In this document: positions 1 to 9,011 of the stretch, in pieces
Layout: each line of letters begins with the position of its first letter
Position numbering within the stretch: position 1 is the stretch's first letter
DNA from: Gammaproteobacteria bacterium
GTDB taxonomy: Bacteria > Pseudomonadota > Gammaproteobacteria > Thiomicrospirales > Thiomicrospiraceae
DNA length: 42,137 bases
Assembly (NCBI GenBank): GCA_014763665.1
Contig: JACXUY010000010.1
Span: forward strand, 1 to 42,137
Reading direction: 5' to 3'
The notes under the pieces: generated by a model
Databases searched by the model: none
What the model was told of the DNA's origin: nothing
Seen by the model: the letters and a program-made list of their open reading frames with translations, nothing else
Translations under genes and position numbers: made by a program

Positions 1-883
1 CAACTGGCGTGATACCTAAGTCTTCTTCTGCTGCAAAAACAAAGCCTTTTGCGCGTTGCAAATGATCTTTTAATACTTCAAACGGTTGAAATCCTAATAA
101 TTCAATATTAGGACAGCCGTTGGCAATCCTATTTATTTTATCAAAATCAGGACCATCACCAATAACAATTAACCGCTTGTCTGGCATTTGTTTAAATGCC
201 TCTACAATGATGTCTATTTTTTTATAAGGCACCATCCGAGAAGCCGTAACGTAAAAATTTTGCTTAGCATGGTTTACAGTAAAGTCTTGAACATGAACGG
301 GCGGATAAATAACTTCACTCTCACGCCGATATACTTTCCAAATGCGTTGCGCAATGAACTTAGAATTAGCAACAAAAACATCAACACCATTAGCTGTTCT
401 GATATCCCAAATACGCAAACGATGTAATAAGTATTTAGCAATCCAACCCTTAAATCCGCTCATTAATCCACTTTCACGCAAATACTGGTGCTGTAAGTCC
501 CATGCATACCTCATCGGAGAGTGCACATAACTGATATGCCATTGATCAGGACCAGTAATAACCCCTTTCGCTACGGCATGACTACTAGAAATCACCAAAT
601 CGTAAGCAGATAAATCGAATTGTTCTACTGCTAGGGGCATGAGGGGTAAATAACTTCTATACTTCTTTCTAGCAAAAGGTAGTTTTTGTATAAAACTGGT
701 GGTAATTTTATGATCTTTCAAAAAGCCCCTATCGGTTTCTGGTAAAAAATCGACAGTTACAAAAACATCTGCCTGCGGAAATAAGCGTAAGATTTGTTCA
801 AGTACCTTTTCTGCACCCGCAGCCACCGTTAACCAGTCATGAACAACAGCCACACGGCAATGGGGTATCTGTGGAGGCAACAT
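1..883 (-). CDS. Glycosyltransferase family 4, partial (C-terminus beyond left edge)
   Basis: The translated frame (about 294 residues, starting at ATG 881-883 and still open at position 1) is a GT-B fold glycosyltransferase of the GT4 mannosyl/rhamnosyl type. Near the N-terminus is VVHDWLTVAAGAEKVLEQ, the acceptor-side start of this family, followed by YVHSPMRYAWD. The second domain begins at YVTASRMVPYKK and contains IVIGDGP. The frame reaches AEEDLGITPV, the start of the E-x7-E donor-sugar motif, so only the last part is missing. It starts 3 bases after the manC stop, so it is probably co-transcribed and may use GDP-mannose or dTDP-rhamnose to build a surface glycan. Donor and acceptor cannot be read from sequence. 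Confidence 0.85.
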   Translation of the reverse strand, partial: MLPPQIPHCRVAVVHDWLTVAAGAEKVLEQILRLFPQADVFVTVDFLPETDRGFLKDHKITTSFIQKLPFARKKYRSYLPLMPLAVEQFDLSAYDLVISSSHAVAKGVITGPDQWHISYVHSPMRYAWDLQHQYLRESGLMSGFKGWIAKYLLHRLRIWDIRTANGVDVFVANSKFIAQRIWKVYRRESEVIYPPVHVQDFTVNHAKQNFYVTASRMVPYKKIDIIVEAFKQMPDKRLIVIGDGPDFDKINRIANGCPNIELLGFQPFEVLKDHLQRAKGFVFAAEEDLGITPV

Positions 884-886
884 GAT

Positions 887-2278
887 TTAAATTCGCCCAT
901 AGCTGTCTTCTAAACGAACAATATCATCCTCTCCCGTATACTCACCTACTTGCACTTCGATCATAACCAGATCAATCTTGCCTTTATTCTCTAAACGATG
1001 AACCTCACCCATCGGAATATAAGTCGATTCGTTAGGACGAACCGTCAACACCTTATCTCCATTAGTCACCTCGGCTGTGCCACTGACCACAACCCAATGC
1101 TCACTGCGGTGAAAATGCTTTTGTAATGAAAGTTTTTTACCTGGTTTAACAATAATACGCTTAATCTTGTACTTGTCCGTATCAAGTAATACTTCATAGC
1201 TTCCCCAAGGACGATAGGCCAAACGATGCACATCACATAAGTCTGGTTTGATACGTTTAAGTTGCGCAACGACTTCCTTAACTTTTTGACTGCTGCCTTT
1301 TTTCGTAATGAGAACAGAGTCTGTGGTATCAACAACAATTAAATCATCAACATCGATGGCTGCGATAGCATGATTACGTGTAACAATCATATTGTTATGG
1401 GCATTAATCGTTAAGACAGGGACATCTGCTTCACCTCGTTTTAGTATGGTGTTGCCCTGCTCGTTGAGTGGTAATTCATCCGATAAAGCATCAAAACTAC
1501 CTACATCTGACCAGCCCATGTCGGCAGCAACGACCTTAATCTTTTGGCTTTTTTCCATCACAGCGTAGTCGATACTATCTTCTGGAATCGCATTCATTAG
1601 CTCAAAAGGGATACGGACTGCATTACCTTCACTAATATGTTTTGCGTAGGCCACTTTACACGCTTGTAACAAGTCGGGACGATACTGAGCCAACTCTTCT
1701 AAAAACACCCCTGCTTTAAAGCAAAACATACCACTATTCCAATAATAGTTGCCTGCTTCAATATAGCTTTGTGCTGTCTGTGAATCTGGCTTTTCCTTAA
1801 AGGCTAATACGTCATTGCCATTGGCTTGAATATAACCAAATCCTGTCTCAGGATAGGAAGGAATAATGCCAAAGGTCACCAAAAAACCTTGTCCTGCTAA
1901 ACCCTTTGCTTGAGCTACGGCTTGATAATAGGCTTTTTCATTTTTAATCAGGTGGTCTGCGGGTGTCACCAGCACCACATCATCTTCGTCTAATCCCAAG
2001 CAGGCTAAGGCAATCGCTGGTGCTGTATTTTTTGCAACACTTTCTAACAGGTAGTACTCATCATTATGCTTAATTTCAATCAGTTGATCTTTAGCAAGAA
2101 AATATTGCTCTGTGTTAGATACGACCAGCAATCGACTGGCAACAGCCTGATTGCGCTCAACTGTTTTTTGAAAAAGAGATTTATTGTCGAACAGTGTCAC
2201 AAATTGTTTGGGTAACAATTTACGACTTAATGGCCACAAACGGGTGCCTGAACCACCACATAACACTAGGTTAATCAC
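887..2278 (-). CDS. manC: Bifunctional mannose-1-phosphate guanylyltransferase / mannose-6-phosphate isomerase
   Basis: 463 residues, the usual length for this two-domain enzyme. The N-terminal nucleotidyltransferase opens with LCGGSGTRLWPLSR and LPKQF. The C-terminal type II isomerase cupin (from about residue 350) has RPWGSYEVL, KIKRIIVKPGKKLSLQKHFHRSEHW and a final GEYTGEDDIVRLEDSYGR. It converts fructose-6-P to mannose-6-P and mannose-1-P to GDP-mannose in the cytoplasm; the phosphomannomutase step is not encoded here. The start is GTG at 2276-2278 with AAGGA about 8 bases upstream. It lies 86 bases after rmlD and directly before the glycosyltransferase. Confidence 0.95.
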   Translation of the reverse strand: MINLVLCGGSGTRLWPLSRKLLPKQFVTLFDNKSLFQKTVERNQAVASRLLVVSNTEQYFLAKDQLIEIKHNDEYYLLESVAKNTAPAIALACLGLDEDDVVLVTPADHLIKNEKAYYQAVAQAKGLAGQGFLVTFGIIPSYPETGFGYIQANGNDVLAFKEKPDSQTAQSYIEAGNYYWNSGMFCFKAGVFLEELAQYRPDLLQACKVAYAKHISEGNAVRIPFELMNAIPEDSIDYAVMEKSQKIKVVAADMGWSDVGSFDALSDELPLNEQGNTILKRGEADVPVLTINAHNNMIVTRNHAIAAIDVDDLIVVDTTDSVLITKKGSSQKVKEVVAQLKRIKPDLCDVHRLAYRPWGSYEVLLDTDKYKIKRIIVKPGKKLSLQKHFHRSEHWVVVSGTAEVTNGDKVLTVRPNESTYIPMGEVHRLENKGKIDLVMIEVQVGEYTGEDDIVRLEDSYGRI

Positions 2279-2323
2279 GATAAATCCTTTTTAAACCGAT
2301 CGCTGTACAATAGGTTCTATTCT

Positions 2324-2338
2324 AGCAGAACATCTGCT
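2324..2338 (-). other. Short hairpin between rmlD and manC
   Basis: AGCAGA and TCTGCT pair around a 3-base loop in the 86-base gap between the rmlD stop and the manC start. There is no following U-run, so it is not a convincing intrinsic terminator. Beside it (2290-2316) is AACCTATTG...CGGTTTAAA, which weakly resembles the ends of the dispersed repeat described elsewhere and may be a decayed copy. Confidence 0.3.
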
Positions 2339-2364
2339 CAAAGACTAGCAAGACAATTAAGGGG

Positions 2365-3171
2365 CTAACTTGGCATAACAGATAGCATCACACTCCACAT
2401 AGGGCGTTTTGCTGTTGTGGGGTAGCTGCTGGTAGGAATGGGATTTATTTGCCTACAGACTTTCTCGGGCATAGCGTCAATGATCGTTTTGGCAAAATCG
2501 TACCAAGTGGTTTGCGCTTCTAACCCTGCTGTCAGGTGGTAAATACCCGATGTTGACTTGAGAGCTGCCAATGGCTGTTGTAAGAGCTTAACCGTATCAG
2601 CTGCTAAATCACGTGCATCGTTGGGAATACCGTGCTGATCGGCAACAATATTCAGCACTTCGCGCTCTTTGGCAAGGCGCTGCATGGTGCGGTAGAAGTT
2701 ATTACCATAATCTGGATGATACACCCAGCTGGTACGAAAAATAAGGTAATCACTGCCACTGTACTTGATGCCCTCTTCACCCATCAATTTGCTGTAACCA
2801 TAATAGTTAATGGGGTTGGGCGTGTCGGACGGTTCGTAGGGCGAGGTTTTGCTGCCATCAAACACATAGTCGGTCGAATAATGAATGAGTAAGGCACCGA
2901 TTTTTTTGGCTTCACTGGCCAAAATACTGGGGGCTGCGGCATTAATCAGGTAACAATTGACCTGATCGGTTTCGGCGTTATCGACCGCTGTGTAAGCAGC
3001 TGCATTGATGATGACATCGGGTTGATGCGCTTGAACCGCTTGAGCCACGGCATGAAGGTCGGTTAAGTCTAGTTCTTCTCGTCCTAGGGCAACCAGTTGT
3101 GCAATAGCGGGCAGTTGCTTCGCCAGTTCATAACCGAGTTGTCCATTTTTGCCAAGGAGAAGAATTTTCAT
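2365..3171 (-). CDS. rmlD: dTDP-4-dehydrorhamnose reductase, C-terminus apparently truncated
   Basis: 268 residues; the family is usually about 285-300. It is an SDR-fold enzyme that makes dTDP-L-rhamnose, the last step of the pathway. Visible are the nucleotide-binding start LLLGKNGQLGYEL, HYSTDYVFDG, the catalytic YGYSKLMGE (YxxxK) and FRTSWVY. The end is odd: after AKRPMWSVM the protein stops at LSVMPS, while another frame of the same DNA reads CDAICYAKLAP, closer to the family's usual 'NSVLDCxAI' continuation. A small indel near 2395 may have removed the last 20-30 residues. It overlaps rmlC by 4 bases (ATGA). The catalytic part is intact, so activity is still possible. Confidence 0.9.
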   Translation of the reverse strand: MKILLLGKNGQLGYELAKQLPAIAQLVALGREELDLTDLHAVAQAVQAHQPDVIINAAAYTAVDNAETDQVNCYLINAAAPSILASEAKKIGALLIHYSTDYVFDGSKTSPYEPSDTPNPINYYGYSKLMGEEGIKYSGSDYLIFRTSWVYHPDYGNNFYRTMQRLAKEREVLNIVADQHGIPNDARDLAADTVKLLQQPLAALKSTSGIYHLTAGLEAQTTWYDFAKTIIDAMPEKVCRQINPIPTSSYPTTAKRPMWSVMLSVMPS

Positions 3172-3716
3172 GCAAACATTTCCGCTGCGTTGAGTAACGG
3201 TTGCTTACTGTCTTTATCGGACAACTGCACTTGCGCTAAATCGATTTGCCAGTCGATGCCTAAGGCTGGGTCGTTAAAGGCAATACCGCGATCGCACTCT
3301 TTGTTGTAATAATTGTCGACCTTGTAAGCAAAAACAGCGGTTTCCGACAAGACGACAAAGCCATGCGCAAAACCACGTGGAATAAACAGTTGGCGTTTGT
3401 TATCATTACTCAGTTCTACTGCCACGTGTTGGCCAAAGGTGGGGCTAGATTGGCGAATATCGACAGCGACATCTAACACCTTGCCGTGAATCACCCGTAC
3501 TAACTTGCTCTGAGCGTGCGGCGCAAGTTGATAGTGCAATCCGCGCAGTGTGCCATAGCTAGAGTATGATTCGTTATCCTGCACCCAGTCAATAGCGCCT
3601 ATGTGTTGTTGAAACAAATCGTGGCGGTAGCTTTCAAAAAAATATCCACGCGCGTCTGCCCAGACCTTGGGTTCGATGATCACCACATCGGGAATGGAGG
3701 TTGGTATGAATTGCAT
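3168..3716 (-). CDS. rmlC: dTDP-4-dehydrorhamnose 3,5-epimerase
   Basis: 182 residues, full length for this cupin-fold epimerase. It carries the family signature around the catalytic histidine (YGTLRGLHYQ, about residues 53-62), KLVRVIHGKVLDVAVDIR, FIPRGFAHGF and YKVDNYYNKECDRGI. It epimerises C3 and C5 of dTDP-4-keto-6-deoxyglucose, the third step of dTDP-rhamnose synthesis. It lies between rmlA (7-base gap) and rmlD (4-base overlap), so the four enzymes form one transcript in the order B-A-C-D. Confidence 0.97.
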   Translation of the reverse strand: MQFIPTSIPDVVIIEPKVWADARGYFFESYRHDLFQQHIGAIDWVQDNESYSSYGTLRGLHYQLAPHAQSKLVRVIHGKVLDVAVDIRQSSPTFGQHVAVELSNDNKRQLFIPRGFAHGFVVLSETAVFAYKVDNYYNKECDRGIAFNDPALGIDWQIDLAQVQLSDKDSKQPLLNAAEMFA

Positions 3717-3723
3717 GAATTGG

Positions 3724-4602
3724 TTACTCTTTAATCAAACGCAACAAATACTGACCGTAGGCATTTTTGCTCATCGGTTGCGCCAGCTTTTCGACCTGTT
3801 CGGCTGTTAAATAGCCCATGCGATAAGCAATTTCTTCTAAGCAAGCGACTTTGAGGCTTTGTAGTTTTTCGATGGTTTGAATGAAGTTACTGGCTTCGAG
3901 CAGGCTTTCGTGCGTACCCGTGTCTAGCCAAGCATAGCCGCGCCCCATGGTTTCGACACGCAATTGTCCCATATTCAGGTAGGTTTCGTTAACGGTGGTG
4001 ATTTCTAGCTCGCCACGTGCTGAAGGTTTGATGTTTTTGGCAATATCAACCACTTGGTTGTCGTAGAAGTACAGTCCGGTGACGGCAAAATTGCTTTTGG
4101 GCACTTTGGGTTTTTCTTCGATGCTGATGGCTTTGCCCGCTTTGTCGAACTCAACGACACCGAAACGCTCGGGATCGGTAACATGGTAAGCGAATACAGT
4201 GGCACCCGCGTCTTGAGCGTTGGCGTTTTGCAGTAGCTTACTCATGCCACTGCCGTGGTAGATGTTATCGCCTAAAATCAGGCAAGAGTCGTCGTTACCA
4301 ACAAAATCAGCACCCAGAATAAAGGCTTGCGCGAGACCATCTGGGCTGGGTTGGACACAGTAGCTCAAATTTAAGCCCCATTGGCTGCCATCGCCCAATA
4401 ACTGCTCGAAACGTGGCGTGTCTTGTGGCGTGCTGATAATGAGAATATCGCGCATACCTGCTAGCATGAGGGTTGATAGCGGATAGTAAATCATCGGTTT
4501 GTCGTAAATGGGCAATAACTGCTTTGAAACGGCTAATGTCGCTGGGTAAAGACGAGTGCCCGAACCACCGGCGAGAATGATGCCTTTGCGTTGTTTAATC
4601 AT
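3724..4602 (-). CDS. rmlA: Glucose-1-phosphate thymidylyltransferase
   Basis: 292 residues, the typical length. The nucleotidyltransferase signature [38 protein letters not shown] is intact (described here in two parts: GGSGTRLYP for dTTP binding and [15 protein letters not shown] for the active site), followed by [30 protein letters not shown] and [10 protein letters not shown]. It makes dTDP-glucose, the first committed step to rhamnose. Its ATG overlaps the rmlB stop by one base (TAATG), indicating translational coupling. Confidence 0.97.
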   Translation of the reverse strand: MIKQRKGIILAGGSGTRLYPATLAVSKQLLPIYDKPMIYYPLSTLMLAGMRDILIISTPQDTPRFEQLLGDGSQWGLNLSYCVQPSPDGLAQAFILGADFVGNDDSCLILGDNIYHGSGMSKLLQNANAQDAGATVFAYHVTDPERFGVVEFDKAGKAISIEEKPKVPKSNFAVTGLYFYDNQVVDIAKNIKPSARGELEITTVNETYLNMGQLRVETMGRGYAWLDTGTHESLLEASNFIQTIEKLQSLKVACLEEIAYRMGYLTAEQVEKLAQPMSKNAYGQYLLRLIKE

Positions 4603-5738
4603 TATGCGCGTTCCTTATAATTTTTATTGATCCATTGTTGATAGTCTCCGGATTGCACCTGTTGCACCCAGTCTTGGTTGTCGAGATACCACTGCACGGT
4701 TTTGCGGATGCCCGACTCAAAGGTTTCTTGTGGTTTCCAGCCCAGCTCTCGCTCGATTTTACTGGCATCAATAGCGTAACGCATATCATGACCAGGACGA
4801 TCTTGCACATACTTGATTAGGGCTAAGTAACTGTCGGCATTACCAGGTTGACAAGAGTAGCTATCGATATTCGGGTTAGCTTCACTGGGTGAGAGTTCTT
4901 CTAAAATAGCACAAATGGTTTTCACTACCTCTATGTTTTGCTTTTCGTTATGACCGCCAATATTGTAGGTTTCGCCAACCTGACCTTGGGTAGCAACCAA
5001 CACCAAAGCGCGCGCATGGTCTTCGACATAGAGCCAATCGCGAATTTGATTACCCTTGCCGTAAACAGGTAAGGCTTTGCCGGCTAAGGCATTGAGAATC
5101 ACTAAGGGAATGAGTTTTTCTGGGAAGTGATAAGGACCATAGTTATTGGAGCAGTTAGTGACTAAGGTCGGTAGCTTATAAGTCCGTTGCCATGCGCGCA
5201 CTAAATGATCAGAGGCGGCCTTACTGGCAGAGTAAGGCGAGCTGGGCGCATAAGCGGTGGTTTCGGTGAATAGGGGAAGCGTATTCCCCTCACCGATCAT
5301 TTCATCAGGATGAGGTAAATCACCATAAACTTCATCGGTTGAGATATGATGAAAACGGAAACTTTCGCGACGTTCAAACGGCAACTGCTCGTAGTAAGCA
5401 CGCGCTTGTTCTAACAAGGTGTAAGTGCCGACAATATTGGTTTGAATAAACTCGCCAGGGCCGTCAATAGAACGATCAACATGGGACTCAGCGGCTAGAT
5501 GCATAATAATATCTGGCTGATGGGCATTAAACACGCGTTTTAATGCAGCGGCATCGCAAATATCCACCTGCTCGAAGGCATAACGAGGGTGGTCACTCAC
5601 GGATGCGAGCGACATCAGATTGCCTGCATAAGTTAGCTTATCGACATTAACTACTGCATGTGGCGTGTCTTGAATGAGATGACGAATAACGGCACTGCCA
5701 ATAAAACCAGCACCGCCGGTAACGAGGATTTTTTTCAT
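4602..5738 (-). CDS. rmlB: dTDP-glucose 4,6-dehydratase
   Basis: 378 residues; an extended SDR enzyme. The NAD-binding motif [12 protein letters not shown] starts at residue 6, with [12 protein letters not shown], the catalytic STDEVYGDL (Asp-Glu acid/base pair) and [15 protein letters not shown] (YxxxK), then [18 protein letters not shown]. It removes water from dTDP-glucose to give the 4-keto-6-deoxy sugar. It is the first gene of the rml operon, with a 154-base upstream gap containing a G9 tract and a possible promoter. The protein is about 20 residues longer than the commonest form because of an insertion near the C-terminal substrate-binding region. Confidence 0.97.
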   Translation of the reverse strand: MKKILVTGGAGFIGSAVIRHLIQDTPHAVVNVDKLTYAGNLMSLASVSDHPRYAFEQVDICDAAALKRVFNAHQPDIIMHLAAESHVDRSIDGPGEFIQTNIVGTYTLLEQARAYYEQLPFERRESFRFHHISTDEVYGDLPHPDEMIGEGNTLPLFTETTAYAPSSPYSASKAASDHLVRAWQRTYKLPTLVTNCSNNYGPYHFPEKLIPLVILNALAGKALPVYGKGNQIRDWLYVEDHARALVLVATQGQVGETYNIGGHNEKQNIEVVKTICAILEELSPSEANPNIDSYSCQPGNADSYLALIKYVQDRPGHDMRYAIDASKIERELGWKPQETFESGIRKTVQWYLDNQDWVQQVQSGDYQQWINKNYKERA

Positions 5739-5844
5739 AGACTTATCATTTGAACGAGAGTTAAATACGCTACCGCCCTATCGTGCTAAGCCGATAAGAC
5801 GTATGTTCGATGGGTAAGCTTTTTACTGCTACCGAATTATGAAA

Positions 5845-5876
5845 ATTTTAGCACATTATTTGCTGGGGGGGGGCAA
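5845..5876 (-). promoter_or_regulatory. Possible rml promoter with a C9 tract in its spacer
   Basis: On the minus strand TTGCCC (5876-5871) could be a -35 box and TAAAAT (5850-5845) a -10 box. They are separated by 20 bases, and nine consecutive C (G on the plus strand, 5865-5873) run from the -35 into the spacer. The gap is the 154 bases between the UDP-glucose dehydrogenase homologue and rmlB. With six C the spacing would be the ideal 17. The boxes are only moderate matches, so this is a proposal. Confidence 0.3.
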
Positions 5877-5892
5877 TACTTATACAAAAATA

Positions 5893-7179
5893 TTACAAAC
5901 TGCTTCGCCCCACCCCTTGGTAAATAAAGCCTTGATGACACATAACTTCGGGATCGTAAATATTGCGTCCATCGAACACTAAAGGGGTTTTCAATGCGGC
6001 TTTCAGTCGATCAAAATCAGGATTCCAATAGATTTTCCATTCGGTCATCAGCAGCAACGCATCGCTTTCTTGACAGGCAAGGTACTGGTCTTGGTAACAG
6101 CTTACCAAAGGATGGTGCGCATAACGTTGGGCAATGGCGGCAAGTGCTTTAGGATCGTGTACACGCACACTCACGCCTTGCGCTAATAAGGCATCAATCA
6201 GCCGCAAACTAGAAGCCTGCTCAATGGTGGCAGTATCTGGCTTGTATGAAGCACCCCATAAGGTGACCTGTTTGCCCACTAACTGACCATGGTAGTGCTG
6301 CCACAATTTGCTGAATAAAATTTCCTGCTGATCTTGATTGACCGCCAGTGCCGCTGGCAATAATCTCGGTGGTTGACCAAAAGCCTGAAAGGTCTTTTCC
6401 ATCGCTTGCAAGTCGGCCATAAAGTTAGGACCACCAAAACCAGCACCAGGATACAAATAATTGAAACCAATACGAGGGTCGGTGCCGATGCCTTGACGCA
6501 CCTGTTCTATATCGACACCCATTTTTTCGGCCAAATTAGCAAATTCATTCATCGCTGAAACGCGCAATGCTAATAGACTGTTAATGGCGTACTTGGCTAA
6601 TTCGGCGGCCGCTGGCTGCATCATCAGCATCATATCGCGCACACGATTGTAGGGCCGCAACAAATCACGCATGATTTCAATCGCCCATGAATGCGTGGCA
6701 CCAATAATAATCCGATCTGGACGCGAGAACTGGGCTATGGCACTGCCTTCGGACATAAACTCTGGCCACACCACCACAGCGGCTTCAACCTGTTGCGCTT
6801 GGACACGCGATTGATAGTAGGCAGCTCGCCCTACTCCCTGTAAGGTTTGAATGACCAACAGGCTTTTTGGTGCTAACCGGGGAATCAGTTGAGCCACCAG
6901 CTGTTCGGCCAATGCCAATTGCGCACTTTGCACGCTGAGAATATGAATGTGCGCTTTATCGATACAGGGGCATTCTAAACTGACTAAAAAGTGCAGGTTT
7001 CCCGCTTCGAGTTGTTGTTGCACCAGCGATTGCAAACCGCTTTGTTTGCTGGCTGTCTCTTGCCACTGCCAGGCATCGGGCGCATCAATGGGGTAAAGAT
7101 CAACACGATTACCATGGCTGGCTAAACTCGCCGCAGTGACTAAAGCAGGATAGTCGTGACCGTAAACAATTAGATTCAT
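5893..7179 (-). CDS. UDP-glucose 6-dehydrogenase homologue lacking the catalytic cysteine (probable pseudoenzyme)
   Basis: 428 residues, aligning by eye along the whole UDP-glucose dehydrogenase family: WPEFMSEGSAI, KYAINSLLALRVSAMNEFANL, VRQGIGTDPRIGFNYLYPG, LWGASYKPDT, LLMTEWK and VFDGRNIYDP. Key positions are changed. The active-site GGSCFPKD is GGPNFMAD here, putting Asn252 where the catalytic Cys should be and Ala255 where Lys should be. The NAD-binding GxGYxG near the N-terminus is GHDYPA, so its second and third glycines are Asp and Ala. NPEFLREG is WPEFMSEG. The active-site Lys196 and Asn200 remain. The oxidation to UDP-glucuronate seems impossible; another redox reaction or a regulatory role is conceivable. 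It follows the small membrane protein with a one-base overlap (TAATG). Confidence 0.85.
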   Translation of the reverse strand: MNLIVYGHDYPALVTAASLASHGNRVDLYPIDAPDAWQWQETASKQSGLQSLVQQQLEAGNLHFLVSLECPCIDKAHIHILSVQSAQLALAEQLVAQLIPRLAPKSLLVIQTLQGVGRAAYYQSRVQAQQVEAAVVVWPEFMSEGSAIAQFSRPDRIIIGATHSWAIEIMRDLLRPYNRVRDMMLMMQPAAAELAKYAINSLLALRVSAMNEFANLAEKMGVDIEQVRQGIGTDPRIGFNYLYPGAGFGGPNFMADLQAMEKTFQAFGQPPRLLPAALAVNQDQQEILFSKLWQHYHGQLVGKQVTLWGASYKPDTATIEQASSLRLIDALLAQGVSVRVHDPKALAAIAQRYAHHPLVSCYQDQYLACQESDALLLMTEWKIYWNPDFDRLKAALKTPLVFDGRNIYDPEVMCHQGFIYQGVGRSSL

Positions 7180-7379
7180 TAACCAAATAACTTCAACAAA
7201 ATGACAACAGATAAACCAATATTAAAGCCAACCATCCATTTCAGTAAGGTTAGCTCTGACTCAACCTTATTGAAACGACTCTCATAATTGGCTAAAGATT
7301 CAACAGCTTTCTTGGCTTTTACTTCCGTTGCACCAGCATCTTTTAGGGCATCATAAACTTCAAAAATCATTGTGCTCAT
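7179..7379 (-). CDS. Small coiled-coil protein with C-terminal membrane segment (DUF1640/CCDC90-like)
   Basis: 66 residues. The N-terminal helix reads IFEVYDALKDAGATEVKAKKA, the style of bacterial DUF1640-like proteins; a heptad-rich middle (ESLANYESRFNKVESELTLLK) is followed by a single hydrophobic segment (about residues 47-65: WMVGFNIGLSVVILLKLF). It is probably an inner-membrane protein that oligomerises through the coiled coil. The function of the family in bacteria is not established. It overlaps pgi upstream (ATGA) and the dehydrogenase homologue downstream (TAATG), so it is translationally coupled to both. Confidence 0.75.
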   Translation of the reverse strand: MSTMIFEVYDALKDAGATEVKAKKAVESLANYESRFNKVESELTLLKWMVGFNIGLSVVILLKLFG

Positions 7380-9007
7380 GGCTGGTTCTCTCCTGATTGT
7401 TTGAGTAATGATAACACCGCTCGCGTGGCTGAATCAAAATCTTGCACAGTACCGGTTCGCATGGCTTGCAAGGTATGTACTGCAATCTGTTTACCCAATT
7501 CTACGCCCCATTGATCGAAGGGATTGATATTCCATAACATGGCTTCAACAAAAGTTTGATGCTCGTATAAGGCAATGAGCGCACCGAGCGAGCTGGCGTC
7601 GAGCTGGTCCAGCAAAATCGTATTGCTGGGCTGATTTCCGGCATAATGTTTGTGAGCATCACTAGGTGGCGTGGCTAAGGCCGCATCTCCTAACATCAAC
7701 ACAGTTGATTGCGCCAACAAATTCGCCAAGGCAAGCTGATGCTGGTAAGCCAGTGCTTCTCGCGTCGCCGGGTCGGAGGCTTGCACGATATCGGGACGTG
7801 TTAAGGGGGCAATAAAGTCGCACATCACCGCTTCGGTTCCTTGGTGCAACAACTGATAAAAGGCGTGTTGCGCATTGGGACCTACCTCTCCCCAGACAAT
7901 CGGGCAGGTGGCATAATTCAAGGGTTGCCCCGCTCTATCCACACTCTTACCATTAGATTCCATAATTAACTGCGTTAAATAAGCAGGCAACAGGGCTAAA
8001 CGCGCATCGTAAGGCAAAATGGCTTTGCCATGAATACCCAAAAAGTTACGATTCCACACAGTGGCTAAGGCCAGTCGTACTGGCATATTATCTGCCCATG
8101 CACTATAGCGAAAATGCTGATCCATTTGATTAGCACCCGCTAACAGTTGTCTAAAACCCTGCATACCAATGGCAATGGCAAGGGTAATACCAATGGTTGA
8201 CCAGAGTGAATAGCGCCCACCAACCCAGTCCCAAAATTGCAATTGATGATCCAGATGAATGCCAAATTCGCTCATTTTAGCGACATTAGCCGATACGCCA
8301 ATAAAATGCTGTTGATAAGCTAATTGTTTAGAAGCGCCGTGTGCAATTAACCACTCTAATGCTGTTTGCGCATTAGCAAGGGTATCGACGGTGGTAAAGG
8401 TTTTACTGGCAAAGACAAACAGGGTTGTATGCGGATTGAGTTGTTTCAATAACGAGGCCGTTTTGGCACCGTCCATACTGGATAGGTAATGAATACCAAT
8501 GTGAGTATCTTTGAGATGTTGCAACGCACTGACTGCCAAATTCGGCCCTAGATCCGAACCACCCACCCCTAAATTAACGACGTCGGTAATGGCGCGCCCA
8601 CTAAAACCCCGCCACTGACCAGCTCGGATTTTATCGACCAAGCCTTGCATACGCGTGAGTTGCGCTTGAATATCCGTCCATTGGCTGGCATCGCTTAGTT
8701 CATCTGCCGTTTGCGCTCTTAAAGCGGTATGTAAAGCAGCCCTACCCTCGGTATGATTAATGGTCACACCCCTGAACAATTGCTCGATAGAGACTGCCAA
8801 CTGTTGCTGATCGGCTAGGGCATAAAGATAGTTCCAGGTATCTGGCAGTATGCGTTGTCTGGCTAAATTGAGCGTGATACCTGCTGCGCTAAGCTGGTCT
8901 CGCTCTCCCCGCTCAGGATCTTGGGCAAAGATACGACTTAAATGCAGTGAACGCACAAGCGTAGCATGTTCGGCTAAATCGACCCATGCGGGGGTTTGGG
9001 TAAGCAT
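7376..9007 (-). CDS. pgi: Glucose-6-phosphate isomerase
   Basis: 543 residues, normal for bacterial Pgi. Visible are VNLGVGGSDLGP (phosphate binding), FVFASKTFTTVDTLANA, FWDWVGGRYSLWSTIG, the signature MESNGKSVDRAG, and WGVELGKQIA near the end. It interconverts glucose-6-P and fructose-6-P, linking glycolysis to the sugar-nucleotide genes around it: glucose-1-P for GalU and RmlA, fructose-6-P for ManC. It starts 4 bases after the remnant of the frameshifted DUF1640-like gene and overlaps the next small gene by 4 bases. Confidence 0.98.
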   Translation of the reverse strand: MLTQTPAWVDLAEHATLVRSLHLSRIFAQDPERGERDQLSAAGITLNLARQRILPDTWNYLYALADQQQLAVSIEQLFRGVTINHTEGRAALHTALRAQTADELSDASQWTDIQAQLTRMQGLVDKIRAGQWRGFSGRAITDVVNLGVGGSDLGPNLAVSALQHLKDTHIGIHYLSSMDGAKTASLLKQLNPHTTLFVFASKTFTTVDTLANAQTALEWLIAHGASKQLAYQQHFIGVSANVAKMSEFGIHLDHQLQFWDWVGGRYSLWSTIGITLAIAIGMQGFRQLLAGANQMDQHFRYSAWADNMPVRLALATVWNRNFLGIHGKAILPYDARLALLPAYLTQLIMESNGKSVDRAGQPLNYATCPIVWGEVGPNAQHAFYQLLHQGTEAVMCDFIAPLTRPDIVQASDPATREALAYQHQLALANLLAQSTVLMLGDAALATPPSDAHKHYAGNQPSNTILLDQLDASSLGALIALYEHQTFVEAMLWNINPFDQWGVELGKQIAVHTLQAMRTGTVQDFDSATRAVLSLLKQSGENQP

Positions 9008-9011
9008 AAAA

